Shown: in pieces, positions 25,517 through 36,573 of the stretch
Numbering within the stretch: position 1 is the stretch's first letter
How the letters are laid out: every line of letters begins with the position of its first letter
DNA from: JACVRW01 sp963757815
Lineage (GTDB): Bacteria > Actinomycetota > Thermoleophilia > Solirubrobacterales > Thermoleophilaceae
Direction of reading: 5' to 3'
DNA length: 64,000 nt
NCBI GenBank assembly: GCA_963757815.1
Contig: CAVWSN010000030.1
Coordinates: forward strand, 124,001-188,000
Position numbers and translations under genes: made by a program
The notes under the pieces: model-generated
Told to the model about the DNA's origin: nothing
Seen by the model: only the letters and a program-made list of their open reading frames with translations
Databases searched by the model: none

Positions 25517-26533
25517 GTGCCGAACCCTGTTCTCACAGACGCCATCGACCGGTTGGCCGGGGGCGATGACCTGTCCGCAGGCGAGGCTGAGCGCGTGCTC
25601 GCCGAGGTGATGGAGGGCAACGCCTCCGAGGCGCAGACCGCCGCCTTCCTCATCGCTCTGCGCACCAAGGGCGAGACGGTCCACGAGATCGCCGGGCTCG
25701 CGAGCGCCATGCGCTCATTCGCGCTGCGCGTGGACGCCGGCGACGACCTCCTCGACACCGCCGGCACCGGCGGCGGACGCCCCACCTTCAACGTCTCGAC
25801 GACGGCCGCCTTCATCGCGGCAGGCGGCGGCTGCCGCGTGGCCAAGCACGGCAACCGCTCCGCCACGAGCCAGTGCGGGTCGGCCGACGTGCTCGAGGCG
25901 CTCGGCGCCCGCATCGACCTCGAGCCCGAGGGCGTGGCGGCCTGCATCGACGCCGTCGGGTTCGGCTTCATGTTCGCGCCGAGGCACCACGCGGCGATGA
26001 AGCACGTGGTGCCCGTGCGCAAGGAGCTCGGGGTACGGACGATCTTCAACCTGCTCGGGCCGCTGACGAATCCGGCGGGAGCGAAGCGCCAGGTGATCGG
26101 CGTCTCGGACCCGGGCAAGCTCGAGACGATGGCCGCCGCGCTCGGTGAGCTCGGCACCGAAAGGGCCCTGGTAGTGTCGAGCGCCGATGGTCTCGACGAG
26201 TTCTCGGTCTCCGGCGCGACCCGCGTTGTCGAGTTGAGGGAAGGCCGGCTCGAGACATACGACGTGACTCCGGCCGCGGTCGGACTTGACCCGGTGCCGG
26301 ACGGCTCCGTGCGCGCAGGCAACCCGGACGAGAACGCCCGCGTGCTCCGCGGCGTGCTCGACGGCGAGCCGGGGCCGGAGCGGGCGCTCGCGGTGCTGAA
26401 CGCCGCCGCCGCCATCCAGGTGGCCGGCCGGGCCGAGTCGCTCGCGGAGGGCGTGACGAGGGCTGAGCAGGCGATCGACTCCGGCGCGGCGGCGGATGTG
26501 CTCGGCCGCTGGGTGGAGGCCACGCGGGCATGA
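25517..26533 (+). CDS. trpD: Anthranilate phosphoribosyltransferase
   Basis: 338 residues. TrpD transfers phosphoribose from PRPP to anthranilate. The PRPP loop is DTAGTGGGRPTFNVSTTAAF; KHGNRSATSQCGSADVLEALG and FNLLGPLTNPAGAKRQVIGV are the anthranilate-site and family signatures, and SADGLDEFSV carries the metal-binding DE pair. ATGA overlap with trpC. Confidence 0.96.
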   Translation: MPNPVLTDAIDRLAGGDDLSAGEAERVLAEVMEGNASEAQTAAFLIALRTKGETVHEIAGLASAMRSFALRVDAGDDLLDTAGTGGGRPTFNVSTTAAFIAAGGGCRVAKHGNRSATSQCGSADVLEALGARIDLEPEGVAACIDAVGFGFMFAPRHHAAMKHVVPVRKELGVRTIFNLLGPLTNPAGAKRQVIGVSDPGKLETMAAALGELGTERALVVSSADGLDEFSVSGATRVVELREGRLETYDVTPAAVGLDPVPDGSVRAGNPDENARVLRGVLDGEPGPERALAVLNAAAAIQVAGRAESLAEGVTRAEQAIDSGAAADVLGRWVEATRA

Positions 26534-27327
26534 GCGCGCGCCTCGACGAGTTGGTCGATGCGACCCGCCACGCGCTCGCCGTGCGCAAGCGCGAGCAGCC
26601 GCTGTCACAGCTCGAGGGCCAGATCGACGTCGGTCGCGAGGGGCGCCCCTTCGCCGAGGCGCTGATGCGGCCCGGCACCTCCCTGGTCGCCGAGCACAAG
26701 CGCCGCTCGCCCTCGGCCGGCACGATCCGCGAAGGGGCGAGCTGCACGGAGATCGTGCGCGCCTACGAGCGCGGCGGCGCCGCGGCGCTGTCGGTGCTGA
26801 CCGAGGAGGCTCACTTCGGCGGCTCGCTCGCGGACCTGCGCGAGGCGCGCGCGGCCTGCGACCTCCCGATCCTCCGGAAGGACTTCACGATCGACCCGTA
26901 CCAGCTCTACGAGGCAAAGGCGGCAGGCGCCGACGCCGTGCTGCTGGTCGTGGGCTCTCTGGACGATCGCGAGCTGGCCGAGCTGTGGTCGCTCGCCAAC
27001 GAGATCGACCTCGACGCGATCGTCGAGATCCACGACGACGAGGAGCTCGAGCGCGCGCTCGCGGTCGACTGCGACGTGATCGGGATCAACAACCGCAATC
27101 TCGAGGATTTCAGTGTCGACATCGACCGCACCTTCGACCTGCTGTCCGACGTGCCCGCCGGCAAGGTCGTCGTATCGGAATCCGGCATCCACGACCGCTG
27201 GCAGATCGAGGAGCTGGAGCAGGTGGGGGTGGATGCCGTGCTGATCGGGGAGGCTCTGATGCGCGCCCCGGACCCGGAGGCGGCGGTGCGCGAGCTCACG
27301 CGTTCCGAGGAACCGACCCAGGCTTAG
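26530..27327 (+). CDS. trpC: Indole-3-glycerol phosphate synthase
   Basis: 265 residues, TIM barrel. Key stretches: SLVAEHKRRSPSAGTIR (catalytic Lys), ALSVLTEEAHFGGSLADL, LRKDFTIDPYQLYEAKAAGADAVLLVV, IGINNRNLEDFSVD, VVSESGIHDRWQIEEL and VDAVLIGEALMRAPDPEAAV. It is the last gene of the first trp block; 59 nt with a new promoter separate it from moxR. Confidence 0.96.
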   Translation: MSARLDELVDATRHALAVRKREQPLSQLEGQIDVGREGRPFAEALMRPGTSLVAEHKRRSPSAGTIREGASCTEIVRAYERGGAAALSVLTEEAHFGGSLADLREARAACDLPILRKDFTIDPYQLYEAKAAGADAVLLVVGSLDDRELAELWSLANEIDLDAIVEIHDDEELERALAVDCDVIGINNRNLEDFSVDIDRTFDLLSDVPAGKVVVSESGIHDRWQIEELEQVGVDAVLIGEALMRAPDPEAAVRELTRSEEPTQA

Positions 27328-27372
27328 GGCCACCCTGGCGCGGGAACGTATGGGCCCGATGAGCCGTACCCC

Positions 27373-27378
27373 TACCAT
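27373..27378 (+). promoter_or_regulatory. -10 box for moxR module
   Basis: TACCAT ends 8 nt before ATG 27387 (leader about 2 nt). This separates the moxR-DUF58-tgpA transcript from trpEGDC. Confidence 0.45.
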
Positions 27379-27386
27379 GGTGCTGC

Positions 27387-28337
<951 letters not shown>

Positions 28338-28342
28338 TCACG

Positions 28343-29453
28343 ATGCTCCGACCGGTCGTCACGGCGCTGCTCGGAGTGGCGCTGTGCCTGGCCGGGGCGA
28401 CCTTCGACTCCGCCTCGCTGTACGTGCCCGGCGTCGGCCTCCTGGCGCTCGGCTGTCGCAGCCGTGGGCTGGGTGCTGCTCGCCGCGCAGGGCGCCACCA
28501 TCACCCGCACGCCCGGCCCGCACACGGTTGTCGAGGAGGAGCCCTACCCGCTGCGCATCGAGGTCCGGAGCGGGCTCGCCCCGCCTCCCGGAGGGGAGCT
28601 GCTCGAGCCGCTGCTCGGCTGGCCGGTCCCGATCGCGGGCCGCTGGTCGCGCCGGCTCCGGATCAACGTCCGTTTCTCACGCCGCGGGCGCCGCGTGCTG
28701 GAGCCGGCCGTCCTCGTCATCCGCGACCCGCTGCGGCTATTCAGCCGCGAGCTGACCGCCACGGGCGGCGAGGAGGTGCTGATCCTGCCGCGCGTCGAGC
28801 CCGTTCTGGCACCGGGCAGCGGCGGGGCCGGTGCGGGCGCAAGGGGCGGGCTCGGGGCCGCTCCCGGGCTGTCCGGCCGGCGCCTCGACGCCTCCATCGC
28901 GGAGCTCGAGATCGACGGCCTGCGGCCCTACAGGGAAGGGGCGCCCGCGTCGCGCATCCATTGGCCGACGGTGGCGCGCACCGGGGAGATGCTCGAGCGC
29001 AGGCTCGTCGCGGAGCTCGACTCCGCGCCCCTGATCGTGCTGGATCCGTCGTCGCCGGAGAGTGAGGAGGCGCTCGACATGGCCGTGCGCGCCGCCGCCT
29101 CGCTCTGCGTGTGGCTCGCGCACGAGGGCGGCTGCTCGATCCTGCTGCCGGGCGACCGGCGCCCGATCGAGGTTGGTCACGAGATGGGCGGGTGGCACGC
29201 GGTGCACATGCGCCTCGCGCTCGTGGAGGAGGGGCCCGCGCCCCCGGCGTCGACGCTCGGACCCCGCGGCGGCGCGGTCGTGTGGGTGACCGGCGCCGAC
29301 CTGAGGGCGGCGCCGCGCACGCTCGAGCGCGTCCCCGCCGGTGCCCGCTACGTGGTCACGCCCGGGCCGCTCCCCGGTGCGCGGCCGGCTTTCGAGGTGG
29401 CGGGCTGCACCGGCTGTCTCGTGGAGAGGGTGCGCGGGAGCGTGGCGGCATGA
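28343..29453 (+). CDS. DUF58 domain protein, frameshifted
   Basis: About 369 residues if one base is corrected. The first frame (from ATG 28343) encodes two close membrane segments (VVTALLGVALCLAGATFDSASLYVPGVGLLALG); the second, from about 28455, continues the second helix (VGWVLLAAQGA) and the rest. The DUF58 core is present: GLRPYREGAPASRIHWPTVARTGEMLERRLVAE, then LIVLDPSSPESEEALDMAVRAAASL, a degenerate von Willebrand A-like fold. The frame change is near 28449-28460. It sits between moxR and the transglutaminase gene and overlaps the latter by 4 nt. Confidence 0.85.
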
Positions 29454-31844
29454 GCGGCCCGTTCGGTCCGCGCCCTGCGCCCGCCACTTCCGGCGCCGGA
29501 GCGCCGCCCTCGACCGCCACCGCGGCGGCGCGGGCAGCCGCCGCGCCGCGCGACTCGCTGGCGCTGCGGCTCACGGCCTTCACGGCGCTCGCGGCCTTCG
29601 GCGCCGCGCACTGGGCGCTGCTCGTCCAGGACGCGCCGGCCGGGCGGACGCTGCTCGTGGTCCTCACCGCGCTCGGCGGTGCCGGGGCGCTTGCGCTGCT
29701 GGGACGCATGCCGCCGGTGCTCCCGCGGCCCGCCGTTTGGGCGCTCGCCGCGCTCGTCGGCGTCGCCACCCTGCTGCTCGGCCTGATGGCGGCCGGCCTG
29801 CCGGGACGGCTCCTGCTTCCCGAGCACTGGAGCGAACTTGCCGACGGCCTCGACCGCGGCCTCGCCGGCGTACAGGGCGTCGAGTGGCCCTACGACGGGC
29901 CCGACCCGTGGATCCGGCTGACGATACTGCTGGGCGCGCCGCTGCTGCTGGCGATTGCGGCCACGCTCGCCTTCTGGCCCGCGCGCCGCGCCGCGCCGGT
30001 CCTGCGGGTGGCGGCACTCGTGACTCTGCTGCTGCTCTACGGCAGCAGCGGTGACGGAGTACGATCCGGGCGAGCCGCTCGGACGCGGCCTCGTGCTCCT
30101 GCTGCTGGTGGCCGCCTACCTGTGCCTGCCGCGCCTCCCGGCGCGCGAGGCGGCGCTGGGCGCCGCGATCGTGGCCGTCGTCGGCGTGCTCTCGCTGCCG
30201 CTGGCCGCCGCGCTCGACGGCGACCGCCCGTGGTGGGACTACCGCGCGTGGAGCTGGTTCGGCGCGGGCAAGGTCGTGACCTTCGAGTGGACGCACGAGT
30301 ACGGCCCGCTCGAATGGCCCAGGCAGGGCACGACGCTCATGAACGTGAGCTCCGACCGCCCGCACTACTGGAAGGCCGAGGCGCTCGACGGGTTCGACGG
30401 CTTCCGCTGGTACCGCTCGGGCGCCAACGACCAGGGGAGGACGGGCGCCGAGCTGCCCTTCGTCCGCTTCAGGGAGGAGGGCAAGCGCTGGAACTACGGC
30501 GAGTACAACCGCGCCTGGGACGAGACGATCGACTTCAGCGTGCGCTCGCTGTCGAGCGACCTCGTGGTCGGAGCCGGCGTGACCTACGCGGTCGACGGGG
30601 CTCGCACACTGCCCCCGAGCGCCGACGGCACCACGCGCATGCTCGCGGGCGAGGTGCTCCGGAAGGGCGACACGTACACGGTCGATGCGTACGCGCCCGA
30701 CCCCACCGCCGAGCAGATGCGCGGCGCGCCCGCGGGCTACGCGGGCGGCTTCATCTCCTACACGGCCATCCGCTTGCCCAAGCCCGGCGAGAGCGCCACC
30801 GAGGGGGTCGGCCTGCAGGGCGACGCCTCCCGCGAGGCGGCGGCGGAGGCGCGCGAGCAGGTCTTCGTCCCGCTGCGCGGCGATCCGATTTCCGGCGACG
30901 GGCAGGCGGCGCTCGAGACGCTCGAGAGCTCCCGCTACGCCGGCATGTATGCGCTGACCCAGGAGCTCACGGCGAACGCGGCCACGGACTACGACGCCGT
31001 CAAGGCGATCGAGCGCCATCTGCAGGAGAACTACGTCTACAGCGAGCGCGTCCCCACCCGGCCGCTGCCGCTGATGGGCTTCCTGTTCAAGGACCGCCGC
31101 GGCTACTGCCAGCAGTTCTCGGGCGCGATGGCCCTGATGCTGCGGATGTCGGGTATCCCCGCGCGGGTGGCGGCCGGCTTCTCGCCCGGCTCCTTCAACA
31201 AGGACTCGCGCGAGTACCGCGTGCGCGACCTCGACGCCCACTCGTGGGTGGAGGTGTGGTTCACCGGAATTGGGTGGGTGCCCTTCGACCCGACCCCGGC
31301 GATCTCGCCGGCCGAGGCCCAAGCGACCGCAGCCGCCGCGAGCGCGGCGGCCGCCAACGCCGGCGAGGTCAACGCGCGCCGCCGGGGAGTGGCCGCCGAG
31401 CGTGTCGACGGCCCGACCGCTGTCGACACCGGCGGGGACGGCGGCTCCGGGTCGCTCGTCCTCGCGCTGCCGCTGCTCGCGCTCGGGGTCATCGGCGGCG
31501 CCGGCCTCGTCGTCGCCCGCCGCGTGAGGCGCGTCCATGCGCTCGGCCCGGCGGAGCGCGCGGAGGTGCAGCTGAGCGAGCTGCGCGGGGCGCTCGCGCG
31601 GCTCGGGTGGGACGTGCCCGTGGCCACGACGCTGCTCACGCTGGAGCGGCGCCTGGGCCGCTCGGCGGGGCCCGCCTCGGCAGCCTACGCCGGGGCGCTG
31701 CGCGCGAACCGCTATGACCCGCGCGAGCCCGCCGGCCCGGGCCTGGGCGAGCGCCGCGCCGTGCGCCGCGAGCTGAGCCGCGGCAGCATTCGCGACCGCC
31801 TCCGCGGCCTGCTGGCCATGCCGCCCGGCGCCCCGCGTCCCTGA
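29450..31844 (+). CDS. TgpA-type membrane transglutaminase-like protein, frameshifted
   Basis: About 797 residues after correcting one base near 30040-30052. The N-terminal part has about six membrane segments split over the two frames, followed by an extracytoplasmic transglutaminase-like domain with a complete triad: Cys in RRGYCQQFSGAMALML, His in DLDAHSWVEVWF and Asp in WVPFDPTPA. Then come an Ala-rich linker, a last membrane helix (VLALPLLALGVIGGAGLVVA) and a cytoplasmic DUF4129-like tail. Role inferred: envelope protein cross-linking or proteolysis partnered with MoxR and DUF58. Confidence 0.87.
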
Positions 31845-31848
31845 GACA

Positions 31849-31864
31849 GGCGCTAGGCAGCGCC
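31849..31864 (+). terminator. Hairpin after the moxR module
   Basis: GGCGCT-AGGC-AGCGCC, a perfect 6-bp stem with a 4-nt loop, starts 4 nt after the transglutaminase stop. There is no U-run, so termination is only suggested. Confidence 0.4.
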
Positions 31865-31872
31865 CGGCCCGG

Positions 31873-31892
31873 AGAGGCTTTTAGACGCCTCT
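31873..31892. promoter_or_regulatory. Inverted repeat upstream of HtrA-type protease gene
   Basis: AGAGGC(31873-31878)-N8-GCCTCT(31887-31892). Its right end touches a possible -10 (TAAGGT, 31892-31897), and a second possible -10 (CACACT, 31906-31911) ends 7 nt before the ATG. It could be an operator for an envelope-stress regulator or a second hairpin after the upstream operon. Confidence 0.35.
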
Positions 31893-31918
31893 AAGGTTGC
31901 CCTTCCACACTCGTCTCC

Positions 31919-33127
<1,209 letters not shown>

Positions 33128-33142
33128 GCCTGGGCCTGCGAC

Positions 33143-33148
33143 CATAGG
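33143..33148 (+). promoter_or_regulatory. -10-like box for trpFBA (leaderless)
   Basis: CATAGG ends 6 nt before ATG 33155. The hexamer lacks the final T, so the call rests mainly on position. Confidence 0.35.
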
Positions 33149-33154
33149 CGGGCG

Positions 33155-33802
33155 ATGACCCGCGTCAAGATCTGTGGAATCACCGGCCCGGAGGACGCTC
33201 TCCGGGCCGTTTCCTTGGGCGCCTGGGCGCTCGGCATGATCTTCTGGCCCGGGAGTCCGCGCCGCTGCGGCGTCGAGGAGGCGGAGCTGATCGGCGCGGA
33301 GCTGCACCGCAAGGCCGAGCTGACCGGTGTGTTCGTGAACGCGACGCTCGACGAGGTCGCCGAGACGGCCGACCGCTGCCGGCTGGGGATGCTCCAGCTC
33401 CACGGCGACGAGGGGCCGGCCTACTGCCGCGAGGCCGCCCGCCGGACCGGCTGCAAGGTGATGAAGGCCGCGCGCGTGCACGACGCCGCGCAGGTACAGG
33501 CGCTCAGGAAGTACGCGACCGACTTCCATCTCCTCGACGCGCACTCGCCCCGCGCTCCCGGCGGAACCGGCGAGAGCTTCGACTGGGAGCTCGCAACCCT
33601 GCACCCGCGCACCCCGCCGGTGGTGCTCTCGGGCGGGCTGACGCCCGACAACGTGGGGCAGGCGATCGAGCAGGCGCGGCCGTTCGCGGTCGACACGGCG
33701 AGTGGGACGGAGTCCGAGCCGGGCCGCAAGGACCCCGCGAAGCTCGAGGCCTTCTTCCGGGCGGTCGAGGCCGCCGACGCGCGTCTGGCGCCCGCCGCAT
33801 GA
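33155..33802 (+). CDS. trpF: Phosphoribosylanthranilate isomerase
   Basis: 215 residues, TIM barrel: VKICGITGPEDALRAVSLGAWALGMIFWPGSPRR with catalytic Cys7, VGVF-like LTGVFVNATLDEV, MLQLHGDEGPAYC, FHLLDAHSPRAPGGTGESFDW with the catalytic Asp, VVLSGGLTPDNVGQAI, AVDTASGTESEPGRKD. It heads trpFBA, separated from trpEGDC by about 5.8 kb. ATGA overlap with trpB. Confidence 0.95.
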   Translation: MTRVKICGITGPEDALRAVSLGAWALGMIFWPGSPRRCGVEEAELIGAELHRKAELTGVFVNATLDEVAETADRCRLGMLQLHGDEGPAYCREAARRTGCKVMKAARVHDAAQVQALRKYATDFHLLDAHSPRAPGGTGESFDWELATLHPRTPPVVLSGGLTPDNVGQAIEQARPFAVDTASGTESEPGRKDPAKLEAFFRAVEAADARLAPAA

Positions 33803-34968
33803 GCGGCCCGGCGGTCGAGCGGCGCTTCGGCCCGTACGGCGGCCGCTATGTGCCGGAGACGTTGATTCCCGCGCTCGACGAGCTCGAGCGCGAGTGGCTG
33901 GCGGCGCGCTCTGACCCCGCCTTCACGGACGAGCTCGAACTCCTGCTGCGCGACTACGTCGGGCGCCCGACGCCGATCTACCTCGCGCGGCGGCTCTCGG
34001 AGGTCACGGGCGGCGAGGTGTGGCTCAAGCGCGAGGATCTCGCGCATACCGGCTCGCACAAGATCAACAACGCGCTCGGCCAGGCGCTGCTGGCGCGCCG
34101 GATGGGCAAGCCGCGCGTGATCGCCGAGACGGGGGCGGGTCAGCACGGCGTGGCGGCCGCCACCGCCTGCGCGCTGCTCGGGCTCGAGTGCATCGTCTAC
34201 ATGGGCACCGAGGACATGCGCCGCCAGCAGCCGAACGTGCAGCGCATGCGGCTGCTCGGGGCCGAGGTGGTGGCCGTGGAAGCCGGCGCCCGCACGCTGA
34301 AGGAGGCCGTGTCGGAGGCGATCCGCGACTGGGTCACGAACGTCGAGACCACCCACTACGTGATCGGCTCCTGCGTGGGCCCGGCGCCCTACCCCGCGCT
34401 GGTGCGCGACCTCCAGCGCCGGATCGGGGACGAGGCGCGGGCGCAGCTGCTGGAGCACGCAGGGCGGCTGCCGGACCGCGCGATCGCGTGCGTGGGCGGA
34501 GGCTCGAACGCGATCGGCACCTTCATCCCGTTCGTGGACGACGACGTCGAGCTGATCGGCGTGGAGGCGGGCGGGGAGGGACTCGCCACGCTGCGCCATT
34601 CGGCGCCCCTCACGACGGGGGCACGGGGGGTGCTGCACGGGGCGATGTCGGCGGTGCTGCAGGACGAGGAGGGGCAGATCCTGGAGGCGCACTCCGTCTC
34701 GGCCGGTCTCGACTACCCGGGCGTCGGGCCCGAGCACGCCTGGCTACGCGACACGGGGCGCGTGCGTTACGAGGCCGTCGACGACGGAGCCGCGCTCGCC
34801 GCGTTCCGCCGGGTGGCAGAGCTCGAGGGGATCCTGCCGGCACTCGAGTCCTCGCATGCGGTCGCCTGGGTGCTCGCGAACCCGGGGCCGGGCGTGGACC
34901 TCGTGACGCTGTCGGGGCGCGGCGACAAGGATCTCGCCGAGGTGCTCGGCATCGAGGGCGGATCGTGA
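33799..34968 (+). CDS. trpB: Tryptophan synthase beta chain
   Basis: 389 residues, TrpB1 type. N-terminus FGPYGGRYVPETLIPALDELE; the PLP lysine lies in EDLAHTGSHKINNALGQALLA; ETGAGQHGVAAATACALLGL and the phosphate loop CVGGGSNAIGTF follow; EAHSVSAGLDYPGVGPEHAWL is conserved. It condenses indole with serine in a complex with TrpA, with which it overlaps by GTGA. Confidence 0.97.
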   Translation: MSGPAVERRFGPYGGRYVPETLIPALDELEREWLAARSDPAFTDELELLLRDYVGRPTPIYLARRLSEVTGGEVWLKREDLAHTGSHKINNALGQALLARRMGKPRVIAETGAGQHGVAAATACALLGLECIVYMGTEDMRRQQPNVQRMRLLGAEVVAVEAGARTLKEAVSEAIRDWVTNVETTHYVIGSCVGPAPYPALVRDLQRRIGDEARAQLLEHAGRLPDRAIACVGGGSNAIGTFIPFVDDDVELIGVEAGGEGLATLRHSAPLTTGARGVLHGAMSAVLQDEEGQILEAHSVSAGLDYPGVGPEHAWLRDTGRVRYEAVDDGAALAAFRRVAELEGILPALESSHAVAWVLANPGPGVDLVTLSGRGDKDLAEVLGIEGGS

Positions 34969-35753
34969 GCGTCGCGGCCACGGGGGTCGACCGCATCGCC
35001 GCCGCGTTCGCCGGCCACGGCAAGAACGCGGCGCTCATGCCGTACCTGATGGGCGGCTATCCCGGTCTCGACGCGTCGACGGACGCCGGGCTGGCGGCGG
35101 CCGACGCGGGCGCGGACCTGATCGAGCTCGGCGTTCCGTTCTCCGATCCGCTCGCGGACGGTCCGGTGATCCACGCTGCCGGCACAGAGGCGCTCGCGGC
35201 GGGGGTCACGCTGCACGGGGTGCTGGGAGTCTGCGAGCGCCTGGCGGGGCGGGTTCCCGTGGTGCTGCTGGTGTACGCGAACGTCGTCCTGACGGCCGGC
35301 CCCGAGCGCTTCGCGCTGCGCGCCGCGTCCGCGGGGGCGTCGGGCCTGATCGTGCCGGACCTGCCCCACGACGAGGCCGGCGGGGTCCGCGCCGCCTGCG
35401 ACGCCGAGGGCCTGGCGCTCATCCCGCTGGTGGCACCGACCACCACCCCGGAGCGGATCTCGGAGATCGGCGCGGTGGCCCGCGGCTTCGTCTACACGGT
35501 CTCGCTCAGAGGCACGACCGGCGAGCGCAGCGAGCTGGCGCCGGGGCTCGCGGACACGATCGCCCGCGTGCGCTCGGCCACCAGCATGCCGGTGGCGGTG
35601 GGCTTCGGGATCTCGACGCCCGACCAGGCGCGCGCGGTCGCCGAGATAGCCGACGGCGTGGTCGTCGGAAGCCGGCTCGTGAGGGCGGCCGGGGAGGGTG
35701 GGCCCGAAGCGGTGGGCGGCCTCGTCGGCGAGCTCGCAGACGCGCTGCGCTGA
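34965..35753 (+). CDS. trpA: Tryptophan synthase alpha chain
   Basis: 262 residues. PYLMGGYPGLDAS, DLIELGVPFSDPLADGPVIHAA (catalytic Glu and Asp), GASGLIVPDLPHDEAGG, ITPTS-like PLVAPTTTPERISEI, FVYTVSLRGTTGER and VGFGISTPDQARAVAEIADGVVVGSRLV define it. It cleaves indole-glycerol phosphate and channels indole to TrpB. The promoter of the next gene follows at once. Confidence 0.97.
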   Translation: MSVAATGVDRIAAAFAGHGKNAALMPYLMGGYPGLDASTDAGLAAADAGADLIELGVPFSDPLADGPVIHAAGTEALAAGVTLHGVLGVCERLAGRVPVVLLVYANVVLTAGPERFALRAASAGASGLIVPDLPHDEAGGVRAACDAEGLALIPLVAPTTTPERISEIGAVARGFVYTVSLRGTTGERSELAPGLADTIARVRSATSMPVAVGFGISTPDQARAVAEIADGVVVGSRLVRAAGEGGPEAVGGLVGELADALR

Positions 35754-35768
35754 CCGATATCGCGCTGG

Positions 35769-35774
35769 TAGGGT
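35769..35774 (+). promoter_or_regulatory. -10 box for NTF2-like gene (leaderless)
   Basis: TAGGGT ends 6 nt before ATG 35781; the same hexamer and spacing occur before polA. Confidence 0.5.
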
Positions 35775-35780
35775 GGCCAC

Positions 35781-36368
35781 ATGGCCGAGACGACCGAAAA
35801 GAACGACGCGGTCGAGAGCGACGCTCCGGCAAAGCCGAAGCGCGTGACCAAGCGCAAGGCCGTCGAACAGCATGCGCGCTCCTATCTCGACGCCCTCGGA
35901 CGCCGCGATGTCGATGCGGTTGGCGAGCACTGGCGCGAGGACGGGGTCGAGGACCTCGTCCCGATCGGCATGCTGCGCGGCCGCCAGGAGATCAAGGACT
36001 TCTTCAGCTCGGTCTTCGGCGCCATGCCCGATGCCGAGACGACGCTGGTGCGCATCGTTGCCGGCGACCACCTCGCGGCCGTCGAGTGGCGCATGTCGGG
36101 CACATTCAGCGGCGCCCAGTTCCAGGGCCTCGACCCCACCGGCAAGCCCGTCGAGGTCCGCGGGATGGACATGCTCGAAATCGAGGACGGCGAGATCGTC
36201 AGCAACACGGCCTACTACGACGGCATGGCCTTCGCCCGCCAGGTCGGGATGCTGCCGCCGCAGGATTCCGGCGCCGAGCGCGCGATGAAGGGTGCATTCA
36301 ACGCGCTCACCAAGGCGCGCAAGGCCATCGCCGAGCGAACGGGCGGCCCGGAGGGCGCCGGCGCCTGA
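35781..36368 (+). CDS. NTF2/SnoaL-like protein with basic N-terminus
   Basis: 195 residues. The first about 30 are hydrophilic (KNDAVESDAPAKPKRVTKRK), then a SnoaL/ester-cyclase-like domain: YLDALGRRDVDAVGEHWREDGVEDLVPIGMLRGRQEIKDFFSSVF, AAVEWRMSGTFSGAQFQGLDPTGKPVEVRGMDMLEIEDGEIVSNTAYYDGMAFARQVG. The C-terminus is a basic amphipathic tail. No catalytic function can be assigned. It is coupled to a small membrane protein gene (TGATG). Confidence 0.72.
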   Translation: MAETTEKNDAVESDAPAKPKRVTKRKAVEQHARSYLDALGRRDVDAVGEHWREDGVEDLVPIGMLRGRQEIKDFFSSVFGAMPDAETTLVRIVAGDHLAAVEWRMSGTFSGAQFQGLDPTGKPVEVRGMDMLEIEDGEIVSNTAYYDGMAFARQVGMLPPQDSGAERAMKGAFNALTKARKAIAERTGGPEGAGA

Positions 36369-36568
36369 TGGCGGTCCTCGTGACCTTCACGGTGGGCCTC
36401 GTCTGGTGGGTCTGCGCCTGGGCGTTCGGCATCAAGGCGTTTGACGCCTTCCTGCTCACCGTGCTGATGACGGTCACCGCGGCCACGTTCGTGATCATCA
36501 AGCCGTTCGTCGACAGGATGTTGGGCCGCGAGGCGGAGCCGCTCGAAGACCACGGCGCCGCGCGCTAG
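36368..36568 (+). CDS. Small two-helix membrane protein
   Basis: 66 residues with two hydrophobic segments (VTFTVGLVWWVCAWAFGIKAFDAF and LLTVLMTVTAATFVIIKPFVDRML) and a short charged tail; no recognisable family. The ATG overlaps the upstream stop (TGATG), so it is translated with the NTF2-like gene. It ends 5 nt from the convergent phosphofructokinase gene. Confidence 0.6.
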   Translation: MAVLVTFTVGLVWWVCAWAFGIKAFDAFLLTVLMTVTAATFVIIKPFVDRMLGREAEPLEDHGAAR

Positions 36569-36573
36569 CAGCG

